From an uncultured Bacilli bacterium (GTDB lineage: Bacteria > Bacillota_I > Bacilli_A > RFN20 > CAG-826): 41,154 nt of DNA. The notes under the pieces are model-generated. The model ran no database searches. It was not told the origin of the DNA and saw only the letters and a list, made by a program, of their open reading frames with translations. This document shows positions 1-8,650 of this stretch, in pieces. Positions within the stretch are counted from its first letter, which is position 1. Each line of letters opens with the position of its first letter. Location of the stretch: assembly GCA_944350425.1 (NCBI GenBank), contig CALVOX010000001.1, forward strand, positions 1-41,154. The letters run 5' to 3'. The position numbers were made by a program, and so were the translations under genes.

Positions 1-4
1 TAAC

Positions 5-64
5 ATAAAAACCCCCTTTGTTACACATTACATAATAATCACATTTTGTGCAACTTTTGGGGGT
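5..64 (-). terminator. Probable intrinsic terminator of tRNA-Gly
   Basis: Read on the minus strand, ACCCCC (64-59) pairs with GGGGGT (16-11). An inner stem TTGCACA/TGTGTAA (53-47 with 27-21) extends it. A T-rich run follows at 11-7. It lies just downstream of the tRNA gene. The loop is long and the stem has internal mismatches, so its efficiency is uncertain. Confidence 0.55.
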
Positions 65-78
65 AATTTCACTTTATT

Positions 79-152
79 TGGAGCGCCATACGGGAATCGA
101 ACCCGCATAACTAGCTTGGGAAGCTAGTGTTCTACCACTGAACTAATGACGC
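79..152 (-). tRNA. tRNA-Gly, anticodon CCC
   Basis: The minus strand folds as a complete cloverleaf. The 7-bp acceptor stem is GCGTCAT/ATGGCGC and the D stem is GTTC/GAAC. The anticodon stem CTAGC/GCTAG carries loop TTCCCAA, giving anticodon CCC, which reads GGG. The variable loop is short and the T arm is GCGGG-TTCGATT-CCCGT. Discriminator T is normal for bacterial tRNA-Gly, and CCA is encoded in the DNA (79-81). A G-U pair in the acceptor stem is tolerable. Confidence 0.95.
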
Positions 153-184
153 ACTTAAATAATTATACTTAATAAAACATCAAA

Positions 185-1027
185 TTAATATATTGAAATC
201 ATAAATTTATGAACATTAGTATAAGAAGAATAAATGTAGATAATATCATCTTTTAATTTTAAATTTTTGTTATCTTTTATTAAATCAATTAATTTAAGTC
301 TAAATATCGATAAGGCTTTTAAAAAAGAAATATTATTAACTTCATATATTAAATAAGAAGATTTCTTTAAAGTTGAGATATTTTTTTCATCATATTTTCT
401 TGATATTTCTAAAGCAAATCTTGCTTTAGAAATAAAATGTTCTTTATCTATAATAAGTTCTTTAGGATTTAATTTATTAATTATTAAAGAACTATCAACT
501 ATTAAATTTGATAGAGAAAATATGATGAAAGGAAAAGAAGAAGTTAACATATAATCTTTATTTAAAGCATGAACATATATTTCTTTAAATAAGGAATCAA
601 AGTTATCGGTTTTTATTATATTTCTTTCTTCATAATAATATATTTTATCTTCATTAATACTAGATTTATAAAACTTATTAATACTTGGTAAAGATGATAA
701 TCTTGATAAAATTAAAGTAGTATCATCAATATCTTTTTTTCTTTTATTTAATAAAGTAATAACTTCATCTAAAGAAGTTTTAGTAATAGTTTTATCAAAA
801 TAAGATTTAATAGTTAAAATATCAACACCAGCATTTAAAAATATTTCTATTTCATGAAGTTTAATAAATACATCGCTTTGATAATATCGATAAGAAGTAT
901 CTTTATCGACATAATAAGGAAGTAATAATCCTAGTTTTTCGTATTCTAAAAGTTTACTTCTTTTAATATTAAAAGTAGAAGTAACTTCATTTAATGAATA
1001 GACTTTTTCTTCCTTATAAAACTTCAT
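185..1027 (-). CDS. MerR-family transcriptional regulator with unknown C-terminal domain
   Basis: A 280-residue protein. Residues about 10-80 show the MerR winged-helix pattern: SLNEVTSTFNIKRSKLLEYE (helix-turn-helix), then GLL.P.......YRYY (wing), then a LHEIEIFLNAG helix. MerR proteins bind DNA as dimers and respond through the C-terminal part. Here that part (about 100-280) is long, Lys/Ile/Ser-rich and has no family I recognise, so the effector is unknown. It starts 1 base after the stop of the upstream methylase gene, so the two are almost certainly co-transcribed. Only a weak GG-containing sequence precedes the ATG. MerR assignment is good; target and signal are unknown. Confidence 0.75.
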   Translation of the reverse strand: MKFYKEEKVYSLNEVTSTFNIKRSKLLEYEKLGLLLPYYVDKDTSYRYYQSDVFIKLHEIEIFLNAGVDILTIKSYFDKTITKTSLDEVITLLNKRKKDIDDTTLILSRLSSLPSINKFYKSSINEDKIYYYEERNIIKTDNFDSLFKEIYVHALNKDYMLTSSFPFIIFSLSNLIVDSSLIINKLNPKELIIDKEHFISKARFALEISRKYDEKNISTLKKSSYLIYEVNNISFLKALSIFRLKLIDLIKDNKNLKLKDDIIYIYSSYTNVHKFMISIY

Positions 1028-1028
1028 T

Positions 1029-1760
1029 TTATTTATTACCTACTTGTTTATTAAATTCATATAAAGCAATAGTAGCAGCATTAGTGATATTTAAAGAATC
1101 AATTTTAGTTGAATGTTCAATTTTAATTGGAGTTTCTTTTAAATATTTATCATCTAATCCATGAGCTTCATTACCAAAAGCTAGAGTAGAATAAGTATTT
1201 TTATCAAATCTAAAATCTTGTAAAAGGTTAGATGTTTGTAACATAAAAGAATATATCTTATGGTTAGAATATTCTTTCTTATACTCTTCTAAAGAATCAA
1301 ATAAAGCAATATTAACACTAAATATTGAACCCATAGAAGCTCTTATTGTTTTAATATCAAATATATCTACACTTGGTTTAATTATTGCAATATTACGTAC
1401 ATTAAAGCCTAAAGATGAACGAATAATTGTACCTAAATTACCAGTATTTGAAGGATTATCTAATAAAAGATGATGAGATGAGTTATCTAATTTCATCTCA
1501 TACTTTTTAAATATTCCAATGACATATACATTTTCTTTATCACTTAATTTAGAAAATATTTTATCATCATTCTCTATGATCTTAGTTTCTTCTTTTTTAA
1601 GTAAATCAAAGATACTTTTTCTAATCTCTTTATTAGAAAAAGAAGAATGAATATAAACATTAATAATTTGATCTTTTTTAAATTTAATTAATTCTATTGT
1701 AGGAAATGCTCCTAAAGTATAAGAATATGAGAAATCTTTTTTATATTTTTGAATTTTCAT
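1029..1760 (-). CDS. SpoU/TrmH-family RNA 2'-O-methyltransferase
   Basis: A 243-residue SPOUT-class enzyme that would transfer methyl from S-adenosylmethionine to a ribose 2'-OH of rRNA or tRNA. All three SpoU motifs are visible in the C-terminal two thirds: motif 1 NPSNTGNLGTIIRSS (about 102-116, with the key Asn and Arg), motif 2 LAFGNEAHGL (about 193-202), and motif 3 DSLNITNAATIALYEF (about 221-236). The N-terminal 80 residues fit a small substrate-binding domain as in RlmB/TrmH-like proteins, but the exact target nucleotide cannot be assigned. It is first gene of a two-gene unit with the MerR regulator. No Shine-Dalgarno sequence precedes the ATG. Confidence 0.85.
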   Translation of the reverse strand: MKIQKYKKDFSYSYTLGAFPTIELIKFKKDQIINVYIHSSFSNKEIRKSIFDLLKKEETKIIENDDKIFSKLSDKENVYVIGIFKKYEMKLDNSSHHLLLDNPSNTGNLGTIIRSSLGFNVRNIAIIKPSVDIFDIKTIRASMGSIFSVNIALFDSLEEYKKEYSNHKIYSFMLQTSNLLQDFRFDKNTYSTLAFGNEAHGLDDKYLKETPIKIEHSTKIDSLNITNAATIALYEFNKQVGNK

Positions 1761-1979
1761 TACTTAATTTTAATTCAAAAAGTATATTTATTAAAAGAAA
1801 AATTTATAATAAATATAGTAACTTTATTGTCTAAATAAATTCTATTTTAATTTGAATAAATATTAATTTTATTTAATAAATATTTAGTTAAATTATCAAA
1901 AAAATAAGGAAAAATTTAGGGAATATTTTTTGTAGATTTTTGATGTTTTTAATTGACTTAAATGTTATTATTATTAAGT

Positions 1980-3395
1980 ATGAATAATTATGATGTAATT
2001 ATAGTTGGAGCAGGCCCTTGTGGGATTTATGCTTCTTATGAACTTGTTAAACTTAGCCCTAATTTAAAAGTACTTTTACTTGATAAAGGTAATGATATTT
2101 ATTCACGTCATTGCCCTATTTTAGAAGGAAAACTTAAAACATGTCCTACAACAAATAATGGTTTAAATTCATGTTTTCCTGCTTGTTCTATGACTCATGG
2201 TTTTGGTGGTTGTGGAGCATATTCTGATGGTAAATTTAATATTACTTCTGAATTTGGTGGATGGATGGATGAGTATCTTGATAAAGATACAATTCTTAAT
2301 TTAATTAATTATGTTGATGAAATTAATTTAGCTCATGGAGCACCAAAAGACATTACTGATCCAAATACTAAAGAAGTACTTGATATTGAAAGAAGAGGTC
2401 TTGCGGTTGGACTTAAACTTTTAAGAAGTAGAGTAAGACATTTAGGCACTGAAATTAATTTAAAATTACTTCAATCAATCTTTGAAGAGCTTAAAGGTAA
2501 AATCACTATGAAATTTAGAACTGAGATTAGTGATATTAAAGTTAATGATAATAAGATTGAAGCAGTTATTGATAATAAAGGTAATGAATATTATTCAAAT
2601 CATATCATTTTAAATGTTGGAAGACCTGGTTCTAACTGGTTATCTCATATGCTTTCAAAACACGGAGTTAATGTTAGTTCAAACCGTGTTGATATTGGTG
2701 TTAGAGTCGAAACTAATGATGTTATCATGCAAGAAATAAATGAATACCTTTATGAAGGAAAATTTATTTATCGAACAAGTGTTGGGACTTCTTGCAGAAC
2801 TTTCTGTTCTAACCCTCATGGGCATGTTGTTGTTGAAAATAATGATGGAGTCATTGTCGCAAATGGCCATGCTTTTAGTGATCAAAAAGAAGGAAGTACT
2901 AATACTAACTTTGCTATTTTAGTTTCTCATAATTTTACTGAACCTTTTAAAAATGCTAATGAATATGCTTTAGATGTTGCTTCTTTAGCTAATAAATTAT
3001 CAAATGGTTCGGTCATTGTTCAAAGATATGGTGATATAGTTAAAGGAAGAAGATCTACTTATAAAAGAATAAATGATGGATTTGTTACCCCTACTTTAAA
3101 AGAAGCAGTCCCAGGAGATTTAGCTTTAGTTCTTCCTTATAAAACAATGCAATCAATTATTGAGATGCTTGAAGCTTTAGACCATGTTACTCCAGGTATT
3201 GCTTCTGGACATACTTTACTTTATGGCGTTGAAGCAAAATTTTATAGTGATAGAATAAGTTGTGATAATAATTTTGAAACTTCGATCAAAGGTTTATTTG
3301 TTGGCGGAGATGGAGCAGGAATTACAAGAGGCCTTGCTCAAGCTGGAGCAAATGGGGTTTATATTGCTCGCCATATTGTTGATGAATTAAAATAA
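1980..3395 (+). CDS. FAD-dependent dehydrogenase (COG2509-like)
   Basis: A flavoprotein of about 471 residues. The N-terminal Rossmann motif DVIIVGAGPCGIYASYEL binds the FAD ADP moiety. A Cys-rich stretch (CPILEGKLKTCP, then NSCFPACSMTHGFGGCG) follows, and the C-terminal GLFVGGDGAGITRGLAQAGA is the second FAD-contacting segment typical of this uncharacterised dehydrogenase family. Substrate is unknown. An ATG at 1962 is also in frame; I prefer 1980 because the Rossmann fold starts right after it. Neither has a Shine-Dalgarno. A promoter-like TTGATG-17-TGTTAT at 1940-1968 would place the transcript start only a few bases before 1980, which also favours 1980. It heads a co-directional cluster; cdaA follows after 24 bases. 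Confidence 0.8.
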   Translation: MNNYDVIIVGAGPCGIYASYELVKLSPNLKVLLLDKGNDIYSRHCPILEGKLKTCPTTNNGLNSCFPACSMTHGFGGCGAYSDGKFNITSEFGGWMDEYLDKDTILNLINYVDEINLAHGAPKDITDPNTKEVLDIERRGLAVGLKLLRSRVRHLGTEINLKLLQSIFEELKGKITMKFRTEISDIKVNDNKIEAVIDNKGNEYYSNHIILNVGRPGSNWLSHMLSKHGVNVSSNRVDIGVRVETNDVIMQEINEYLYEGKFIYRTSVGTSCRTFCSNPHGHVVVENNDGVIVANGHAFSDQKEGSTNTNFAILVSHNFTEPFKNANEYALDVASLANKLSNGSVIVQRYGDIVKGRRSTYKRINDGFVTPTLKEAVPGDLALVLPYKTMQSIIEMLEALDHVTPGIASGHTLLYGVEAKFYSDRISCDNNFETSIKGLFVGGDGAGITRGLAQAGANGVYIARHIVDELK

Positions 3396-3419
3396 TAATT
3401 ATAAAGAAAGGCTAATTTT

Positions 3420-4241
3420 ATGAACTTAATGTTATTAACGTTTAAAACGATCTTCGATGATTTTACAATCAATTCAATTTTAGATTGTATTTTTGTAGTT
3501 TTGACGTTAGTAGCCGTAAATTTTGTCATATTTTATTTTGTTAGAAGAAAAGCGGTTTCAATAATTTTAATTTCATCTTCTTTAGTCTATTTAGTTTCTT
3601 ATATTCTTTGTTTTGATGCATTAGAACTTTTCTCTTTACTTTTAATTTTCTTAACCTCAATTGTCGCTTTATTTATTAATATGGCGGAACTCAGAAAGTT
3701 TTTTGCAAACAAACAATCGAATCACAATAATAAAATTGCTAAGAAAAAAGAAGAAGCTTATAAGATTTTTGATCATGCTGAATTATATAAAACAATTAAT
3801 GAAACTATTTTATATTTATCAGAACACAAAATTGGAGCTTTGATTACTTTTGAAAGAAAAGATAAACTTAGCGATATTATTAAAAATGGAACTGAACTTA
3901 ATTGTCCAATTTCATTTGAACTTTTAATTACAATTTTTTATCCAGGTACTAGACTTCATGATGGTGCAGTAGTTATTAAAGATAACAACATTATTGCCGC
4001 AAGTGTTTACTATACTCCAACTACTAAACCATTAATTGGAAAATATGGTTCTCGTCATAGAGCAGCTATTGGAATTAGTGAAATTTGTGATGCAGTTACA
4101 GTGGTAGTTAGCGAAGAAACTGGAAGAATTTCAATTGCTTATAATGGTGAAATTGAATCTTACTTACCTGAAGATTTCTTAATTGCTTTTGAAAACGTTA
4201 TGTCACTTTCTTCAGTTACACAAGAAAACAATACTAAATAA
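3420..4241 (+). CDS. cdaA: Membrane diadenylate cyclase CdaA (DacA)
   Basis: A 273-residue enzyme that makes c-di-AMP from two ATP. Three hydrophobic segments (about 20-40, 46-65, 68-88) anchor it, followed by a charged linker and the DisA_N domain. The active-site motifs are intact: LHDGAVVI (DGA at 181-183) and SRHRAA (RHR at 212-214). Length matches CdaA of Bacillota. In Bacillus and relatives cdaA is followed by its regulator cdaR (YbbR repeats) and glmM. Here neither is present; an unrelated soluble protein follows after 5 bases. A weak AAAGG precedes the start, and Met4 is an alternative start. Confidence 0.93.
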   Translation: MNLMLLTFKTIFDDFTINSILDCIFVVLTLVAVNFVIFYFVRRKAVSIILISSSLVYLVSYILCFDALELFSLLLIFLTSIVALFINMAELRKFFANKQSNHNNKIAKKKEEAYKIFDHAELYKTINETILYLSEHKIGALITFERKDKLSDIIKNGTELNCPISFELLITIFYPGTRLHDGAVVIKDNNIIAASVYYTPTTKPLIGKYGSRHRAAIGISEICDAVTVVVSEETGRISIAYNGEIESYLPEDFLIAFENVMSLSSVTQENNTK

Positions 4242-4246
4242 AATAA

Positions 4247-4849
4247 ATGAATCAAGAAAAGAAAAAAATAGAAATATATTCTTATTTAATTAGAATTTTA
4301 GCTTTAACTCGAGTTTATTCTTTAACGGATAAAGAAAAAGATGATGTTATTAACGATATTGAAAAAGTAACAATGGAAGCTTTAAATTATTTTGAAAATG
4401 TTAATTTCAATCGTCCAAATTACTTTTTCAGAGATTATTATCCTTCACCTCAAATTAGAATTTTACTTTTATTAAAAAATGAAGATAAATATTTATTTAA
4501 GAAAGACGATAAATCTAATTTAGAAATATTAAATTTTCTTCTTCCTTTAGAAGAAGAAATTAGCGAAAGTATTAATAAATATTTATCCTCGTTATCTTTA
4601 GATTTAAAGTATGAAGATTTAGAATTTAAAGGGATGAAATTTAGAAAAGTCCTTGAAAAATCAAATGATTTTCCTTTAAATGAATATGTTATTATTTTTA
4701 AATCAGGTAAGAAATTATCTTCTTTAGATGAAAATAGATTGATATATGAAGATGTTAATTTAAATGAAGAAAAACTTAAAAATATTAAAAAAGAAGAATT
4801 AACTGAGTTTATTATTTTATCTAATAAAGATAAAATTAGTATAAATTAA
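4247..4849 (+). CDS. Unknown soluble protein co-encoded with cdaA
   Basis: A 200-residue protein I do not recognise. It has no signal peptide or membrane segment and is rich in Lys, Glu, Leu and Asn. A central motif FFRDYYPSPQIRILLLLKN (about 61-79) and an EYVIIFKSGKK strand are the most structured-looking parts; much of the rest looks helical. It begins 5 bases after the cdaA stop with no Shine-Dalgarno, implying translational coupling, and ends 12 bases before deoD. Its place is where cdaR normally sits, so a role linked to c-di-AMP is possible but only inferred from position. Confidence 0.7.
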   Translation: MNQEKKKIEIYSYLIRILALTRVYSLTDKEKDDVINDIEKVTMEALNYFENVNFNRPNYFFRDYYPSPQIRILLLLKNEDKYLFKKDDKSNLEILNFLLPLEEEISESINKYLSSLSLDLKYEDLEFKGMKFRKVLEKSNDFPLNEYVIIFKSGKKLSSLDENRLIYEDVNLNEEKLKNIKKEELTEFIILSNKDKISIN

Positions 4850-4861
4850 AAGGAGAAATTT

Positions 4862-5575
4862 ATGTCAACACACATTAAAGACACAGCCCATTTTGCAAAA
4901 ACAGTATTAATGCCAGGAGATCCTCTTAGAGCTAAACATATTGCTGAAACTTATTTACATGATTATGAAGAAGTTTCTAATGTTAGAGGAATTTTAGCTT
5001 ATACTGGAAAAACTAGTGAAGGTAAAGAAATTAGTGTTATGGCAAGTGGCATGGGAATTCCTTCAATTGGAATCTATTCTTATGAACTTTATACTTTTTA
5101 CGGCGTTGAAAATATTATTCGTATCGGAACTTGTGGATCATATCAAAGTGAATGCCATGTTGGCGATGTTATTTTAGCAACAAGTGCTTGCTCGAATTCA
5201 AATTATGCTTCTCAATTCGGTTTAAAAGGCGGACAAGTTTCACCTTGCAGTGATTTTAGTTTACTTTTAAAAGCTTACAATAATGCTAAAGCAATGGACT
5301 TAAATGTTCATGTTGGACCTATTTTTTCAAGCGATATTTTCTATGATGTTGACCCTGATTATTACAAAAAATATCAAGCTTTAGGTGTTTTAGGCGTCGA
5401 AATGGAATCTTATGGCTTATTTATTAATGCAATGAGACTTAAAAAGAAAGCTTTATGTATTCTTACTGTTAGCGATACTTTTGTTAATAAAGAAAAAGAA
5501 GCCGATTTAAGTCAAGAAGAAAGACAAACCAAACTTGATAAGATGTTTAAACTTGCTTTAACAATGGCTGAATAA
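4862..5575 (+). CDS. deoD: Purine nucleoside phosphorylase, DeoD type
   Basis: A 237-residue hexameric-type PNP that cleaves purine (deoxy)ribonucleosides with phosphate to the free base and (deoxy)ribose-1-phosphate. Family motifs are clear: MPGDPLRAKHIAETYL near the N terminus (phosphate-binding), IRIGTCGSYQ, VGVEMESYGLF-like sugar site (GVEMESYGLF, about 177-186) and LTVSDTF carrying the catalytic Asp of the SD motif. Length matches E. coli DeoD. A strong AAAGGAG lies before the ATG, in contrast to the two genes upstream. It sits in the middle of a mixed co-directional cluster and has no evident functional partner here. Confidence 0.94.
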   Translation: MSTHIKDTAHFAKTVLMPGDPLRAKHIAETYLHDYEEVSNVRGILAYTGKTSEGKEISVMASGMGIPSIGIYSYELYTFYGVENIIRIGTCGSYQSECHVGDVILATSACSNSNYASQFGLKGGQVSPCSDFSLLLKAYNNAKAMDLNVHVGPIFSSDIFYDVDPDYYKKYQALGVLGVEMESYGLFINAMRLKKKALCILTVSDTFVNKEKEADLSQEERQTKLDKMFKLALTMAE

Positions 5576-5592
5576 AGAGTAAAATATATTTC

Positions 5593-6270
5593 ATGATTTT
5601 AGTAGACGAAGTAAATAACAATACAAATCTAGTAATAACGATCGTAGTAGTAATTGGAATTATTTTATTAATAGTTCTAGTTTTAGGTTTAATTTTTTAT
5701 CCTATTATTAAAAGACAATATATGTACCGTAATTTTAGATTAGTTTACTATAAAAAAATTTATTCTATTGCTGAAAAAAATGATTATTTCTTAATTAACA
5801 ACTTGGTTTTAAAAAATAATAATATTGATGTATGTCAAATCGATCATATCTTATTTGCTAAAAAATATATCTATGTTATTAAAGATAGATTTTACAAAGG
5901 GGCAATAAGTGGTGAAAAAGACGATTCTATTTGGTTATATACAAATAGAGAAGGCAAAAAGAGTGAGATTCATAATCCTTTATTAAATAATTTAAAACGA
6001 ATTGAAAAACTTAGTGCAATAACCCAAATGGATAGTGAATTATTCATCTCAATTGTTGTTGTAAATAACGACTGTATTATTAAAAATCATAAGATGTTAA
6101 ATTCGAGAAAATCTTATATTGTTTCTTGCAGAAATTTATCTAAATTAATTTCATCTATAGAAAAGAAAGCGAAAGTTGATGACATAGATCAAGACTTACT
6201 TGAACATGCTGTTCAAGATATATATCGTTCATTTGGAGAAGGTAGAAAAGACATTGAAAGCGAAAATTAA
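5593..6270 (+). CDS. Membrane-anchored NERD-domain protein
   Basis: A 225-residue protein. One strong transmembrane helix (about 12-37) is followed by a cytosolic region resembling the NERD (nuclease-related) domain: QIDHILFAKKYIYVIKDRFY, then GAISG.....WLY, then NPLLNNLKRIEKL (about 82-140). NERD domains have a restriction-endonuclease-like fold, but their substrates are mostly unknown. The catalytic pattern here (D84 and the following strand residues) looks only partly conserved, so activity is uncertain. No clear ribosome binding site. Its 3' end overlaps the start of the next membrane protein, so the two are probably made together. Confidence 0.65.
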   Translation: MILVDEVNNNTNLVITIVVVIGIILLIVLVLGLIFYPIIKRQYMYRNFRLVYYKKIYSIAEKNDYFLINNLVLKNNNIDVCQIDHILFAKKYIYVIKDRFYKGAISGEKDDSIWLYTNREGKKSEIHNPLLNNLKRIEKLSAITQMDSELFISIVVVNNDCIIKNHKMLNSRKSYIVSCRNLSKLISSIEKKAKVDDIDQDLLEHAVQDIYRSFGEGRKDIESEN

Positions 6271-7417
6271 AGAGATTTATTCTAATTTTAAGGATAATTT
6301 CGATGTTACATTTAAATTTAGTGCTGTTTTACTAGCTATAACAATTTTTATATATCTAGTATTATTTTTGATGCTTGAGTTAATTCCATATTCATCAATG
6401 TGGGGATTTTTCTTAATTTTAATCATTATTTATCTTCTTATTAGATACATTTCACCATATATTTATTCTTATTTTGCTTGTAATGCTTCTTTATATAGTG
6501 TTGATAAAGATAAAGTTAATTTAGCAACTTTTATTGAAACAAGAAAAATAGGTAAATCTCCACATTTAAGAAATGCTCAAAGATTATTTAGGACATTATT
6601 ATTTTCGATTCTAATTTATATTGTTGTCGAAGCACTTATAATGCTAGGAATTTATATTGCTGCTTATTCTTTTAAAGGAAGTGAATTAAATATTTTATTT
6701 AATCAATTAAGTTTACTTTTAGAATCAGCAACAATAAATGAAAATACAATTAATCAAATTTACGATTTATTACTTGAGCATGAAGTTTTAATTCGTAATT
6801 TAAATTTAATTTCATCTTTCGTTTCAATTTCTTTTGCTTTTTATTATTTCTTGCATAATTTTATTCATAGTTTAGTTAATTACCATGTTATGGCTTCTAA
6901 TATTAAACTTCCAAATAACCAAGCGTTCTTTTATATAAATAAGGTTACTTTAAAAGACAAAAAACTTAATTATAATAAAAATTATTATAAGATTGTTTGG
7001 CCTTATTATCTTGGAATTTTTTTAGTTTTTAGCGGATCATATTTATTGATGTTTTTCTTTTTACCATCAATTTCATCGATTTTATGTTCTTTAACAGCAA
7101 TGGTAATAACAATTTTTATCTTTACACCATTTATTCCAGTTATTTTAAATTTTAATCTTTCAATTTCAAAAGATTATCTCTTTACATTCATTAAAAATAC
7201 CGAATCAATTCTTACTGATTCGTTAAAAAGTTTTTATTATGAAAAACAAATCTCAGACGAAACTTCAGATATTGCTCGTAGACAAATGGAATCATATAAA
7301 GCTTTTTTAGATAAAATAATTGAAGAAGAAAATAATAAAAAAGAAGTACAAAAAGATTTAGATAATACTAAAGATAATAAAAAAGATGGAGAAGAAGAAA
7401 ATAAAGATAAAAAATAA
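6254..7417 (+). CDS. Unknown multi-pass membrane protein with charged tail
   Basis: An integral membrane protein of about 387 residues with no family I recognise. Hydrophobic segments suggest roughly six transmembrane helices, in two early pairs and a later pair, separated by polar loops. The last 50 residues are Lys/Glu/Asp/Asn-rich and likely cytosolic and disordered or coiled. The frame is open from further upstream, but TTG at 6254 is the best start: it has GGAGAAGG about 11 bases before it, gives a sensible basic N terminus (KAKIKEIY), and overlaps the NERD gene by only 17 bases. Earlier TTG/ATG codons would mean a long overlap. Confidence 0.6.
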   Translation: MKAKIKEIYSNFKDNFDVTFKFSAVLLAITIFIYLVLFLMLELIPYSSMWGFFLILIIIYLLIRYISPYIYSYFACNASLYSVDKDKVNLATFIETRKIGKSPHLRNAQRLFRTLLFSILIYIVVEALIMLGIYIAAYSFKGSELNILFNQLSLLLESATINENTINQIYDLLLEHEVLIRNLNLISSFVSISFAFYYFLHNFIHSLVNYHVMASNIKLPNNQAFFYINKVTLKDKKLNYNKNYYKIVWPYYLGIFLVFSGSYLLMFFFLPSISSILCSLTAMVITIFIFTPFIPVILNFNLSISKDYLFTFIKNTESILTDSLKSFYYEKQISDETSDIARRQMESYKAFLDKIIEEENNKKEVQKDLDNTKDNKKDGEEENKDKK

Positions 7418-7435
7418 TGAATTAAAGAAGTAGAT

Positions 7436-7855
7436 ATGAGGAAATTATTTGCTGATATTTTAATTATTATTGGTACGATAGTTATAATTGTTCTAGGTTT
7501 TGTTGGAACAGGCGTTCTTTTATATATGCTTTTTACTCATCAATTAGGAGTTTTATTATATACTTCTTATCCTCAAGGATGGTTTGCTTTAATTTTAACT
7601 ATCGTTTCGATTTTAGGTGGGTTCTTTTATTCTTTATATACCTTAAGAACAATAAGTATTGGAAGGACTACTAAAAAGCCTCTCTTTTTATCTTTTTTAT
7701 ATTTATTTGTTGAAATAACAAGAATTGTTTATATTTCTTTAGAGATTAAAGACTTTGTTTACATGAAGTTTTTTATAGTTTTATATATTCTAGGGCTTGC
7801 TTTTTATGCTATTCAATTTATCGGATGTTTAATAAATTTCAAGAAAAGATATTAA
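7436..7855 (+). CDS. Unknown small membrane protein (about four helices)
   Basis: A 139-residue hydrophobic protein. Four membrane helices can be drawn (about 5-31, 48-70, 82-101, 109-131), with basic residues in the short loops (GRTTKKP, FKKRY at the end). I recognise no family. It starts 18 bases after the preceding membrane protein, with AAGAAG rather than a proper Shine-Dalgarno before ATG, and closes the cluster that began at the FAD dehydrogenase. No clear terminator follows. Co-transcription with the NERD and membrane genes suggests a shared envelope role, which is an inference only. Confidence 0.6.
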   Translation: MRKLFADILIIIGTIVIIVLGFVGTGVLLYMLFTHQLGVLLYTSYPQGWFALILTIVSILGGFFYSLYTLRTISIGRTTKKPLFLSFLYLFVEITRIVYISLEIKDFVYMKFFIVLYILGLAFYAIQFIGCLINFKKRY

Positions 7856-7943
7856 CTTTTTACTAAAAATAGAACTAAAAATTAAGTTTATTAAAATAGT
7901 TATATAAATTAGGTATCAAAATAACTAATTTGAATAAAAGTTA

Positions 7944-7972
7944 TTTACAATGCTTTCTAAAAAGAGTATTAT
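7944..7972 (+). promoter_or_regulatory. SigA-type promoter for rex-adhE
   Basis: TTTACA (7944-7949), a 17-base spacer, then TATTAT (7967-7972). This is a near-consensus housekeeping promoter. Transcription would start near 7979, about 24 bases before the rex ATG. I could not find a convincing Rex operator over it. An imperfect inverted repeat (ATAGTTAT ... ATAACTAA) lies further upstream. Confidence 0.7.
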
Positions 7973-8002
7973 ATTGAAGGTAAAAAAATACCGAATTAAA
8001 TT

Positions 8003-8635
8003 ATGACAAGAAGAAAAAGAGAACTATCAAACAATTTGATTAACCGTCTTCCTCAATATCTAACTTACTTAAAAGAGTTAGATAAGGATTCTTATGTCTC
8101 GGCTTTAGAAGTCGCTAATTCATTAAATTTGAACTTTGAATTAGTTAAAAAAGACTTTCAAAAAATTTCGAGCAAAAGAGGTGTTCCTAATAAAGGCAGA
8201 AGAGTTGATGATTTAATTAATGGTATTGAAAAATTACTCGGTTTTGATGAAAATCATCGAGCAATATTAGTTGGTGTTGGTCATTTAGGCAATGCTTTAC
8301 TAAATTATCAAGGATTTAAACAATATAATTTAGAAATAGTAGGCGCTTTTGATTACAATAAAGAACTAATAGGCAAAACAATAAATGGAATTAATATTTA
8401 TGACTTTGATGATATTAGTTCTATAAGAAGAAAACTTAACGCTACAATCGGTATTATTTGCGTTCCAGCTAGTGAAGCTGAAGGGGTTGCAATCCGTTTA
8501 GTAGCTTCTGGAATTGAAGCTATATGGAATTTTGCCCCAGTAAGATTGGATGTTAACGATGACGTGATTGTTTCAAACATGGATATGGCACAATCTCTAG
8601 CAAATCTTGCACATCGTTTATACATAAAAAAATAA
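8003..8635 (+). CDS. rex: Redox-sensing transcriptional repressor Rex
   Basis: A 210-residue repressor that senses the NADH/NAD+ ratio and represses fermentation genes when NADH is low. The N-terminal winged helix (about 8-75) contains SALEVANSLNLNFELVKKDF and the family signature KRGVPNKGRRVDDL. The Rossmann domain follows with ILVGVGHLGNAL (NAD-binding GxGxxG-like, about 88-99), GAFDYN and IICVPASEAE. The C-terminal IWNFAPVRLDV and helix match the domain-swap region of Rex dimers. The 24-base leader has no usable Shine-Dalgarno. adhE starts 15 bases downstream, a pairing expected for a Rex target. Confidence 0.93.
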   Translation: MTRRKRELSNNLINRLPQYLTYLKELDKDSYVSALEVANSLNLNFELVKKDFQKISSKRGVPNKGRRVDDLINGIEKLLGFDENHRAILVGVGHLGNALLNYQGFKQYNLEIVGAFDYNKELIGKTINGINIYDFDDISSIRRKLNATIGIICVPASEAEGVAIRLVASGIEAIWNFAPVRLDVNDDVIVSNMDMAQSLANLAHRLYIKK

Positions 8636-8650
8636 AAAGGAGAAATTTTG

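Noticed and set aside
7856-8002. Rex operator upstream of rex-adhE
   Set aside because: Only imperfect inverted repeats are present; none matches the Rex consensus (TTGTGA/TTGTTAA-type palindrome) on both arms.
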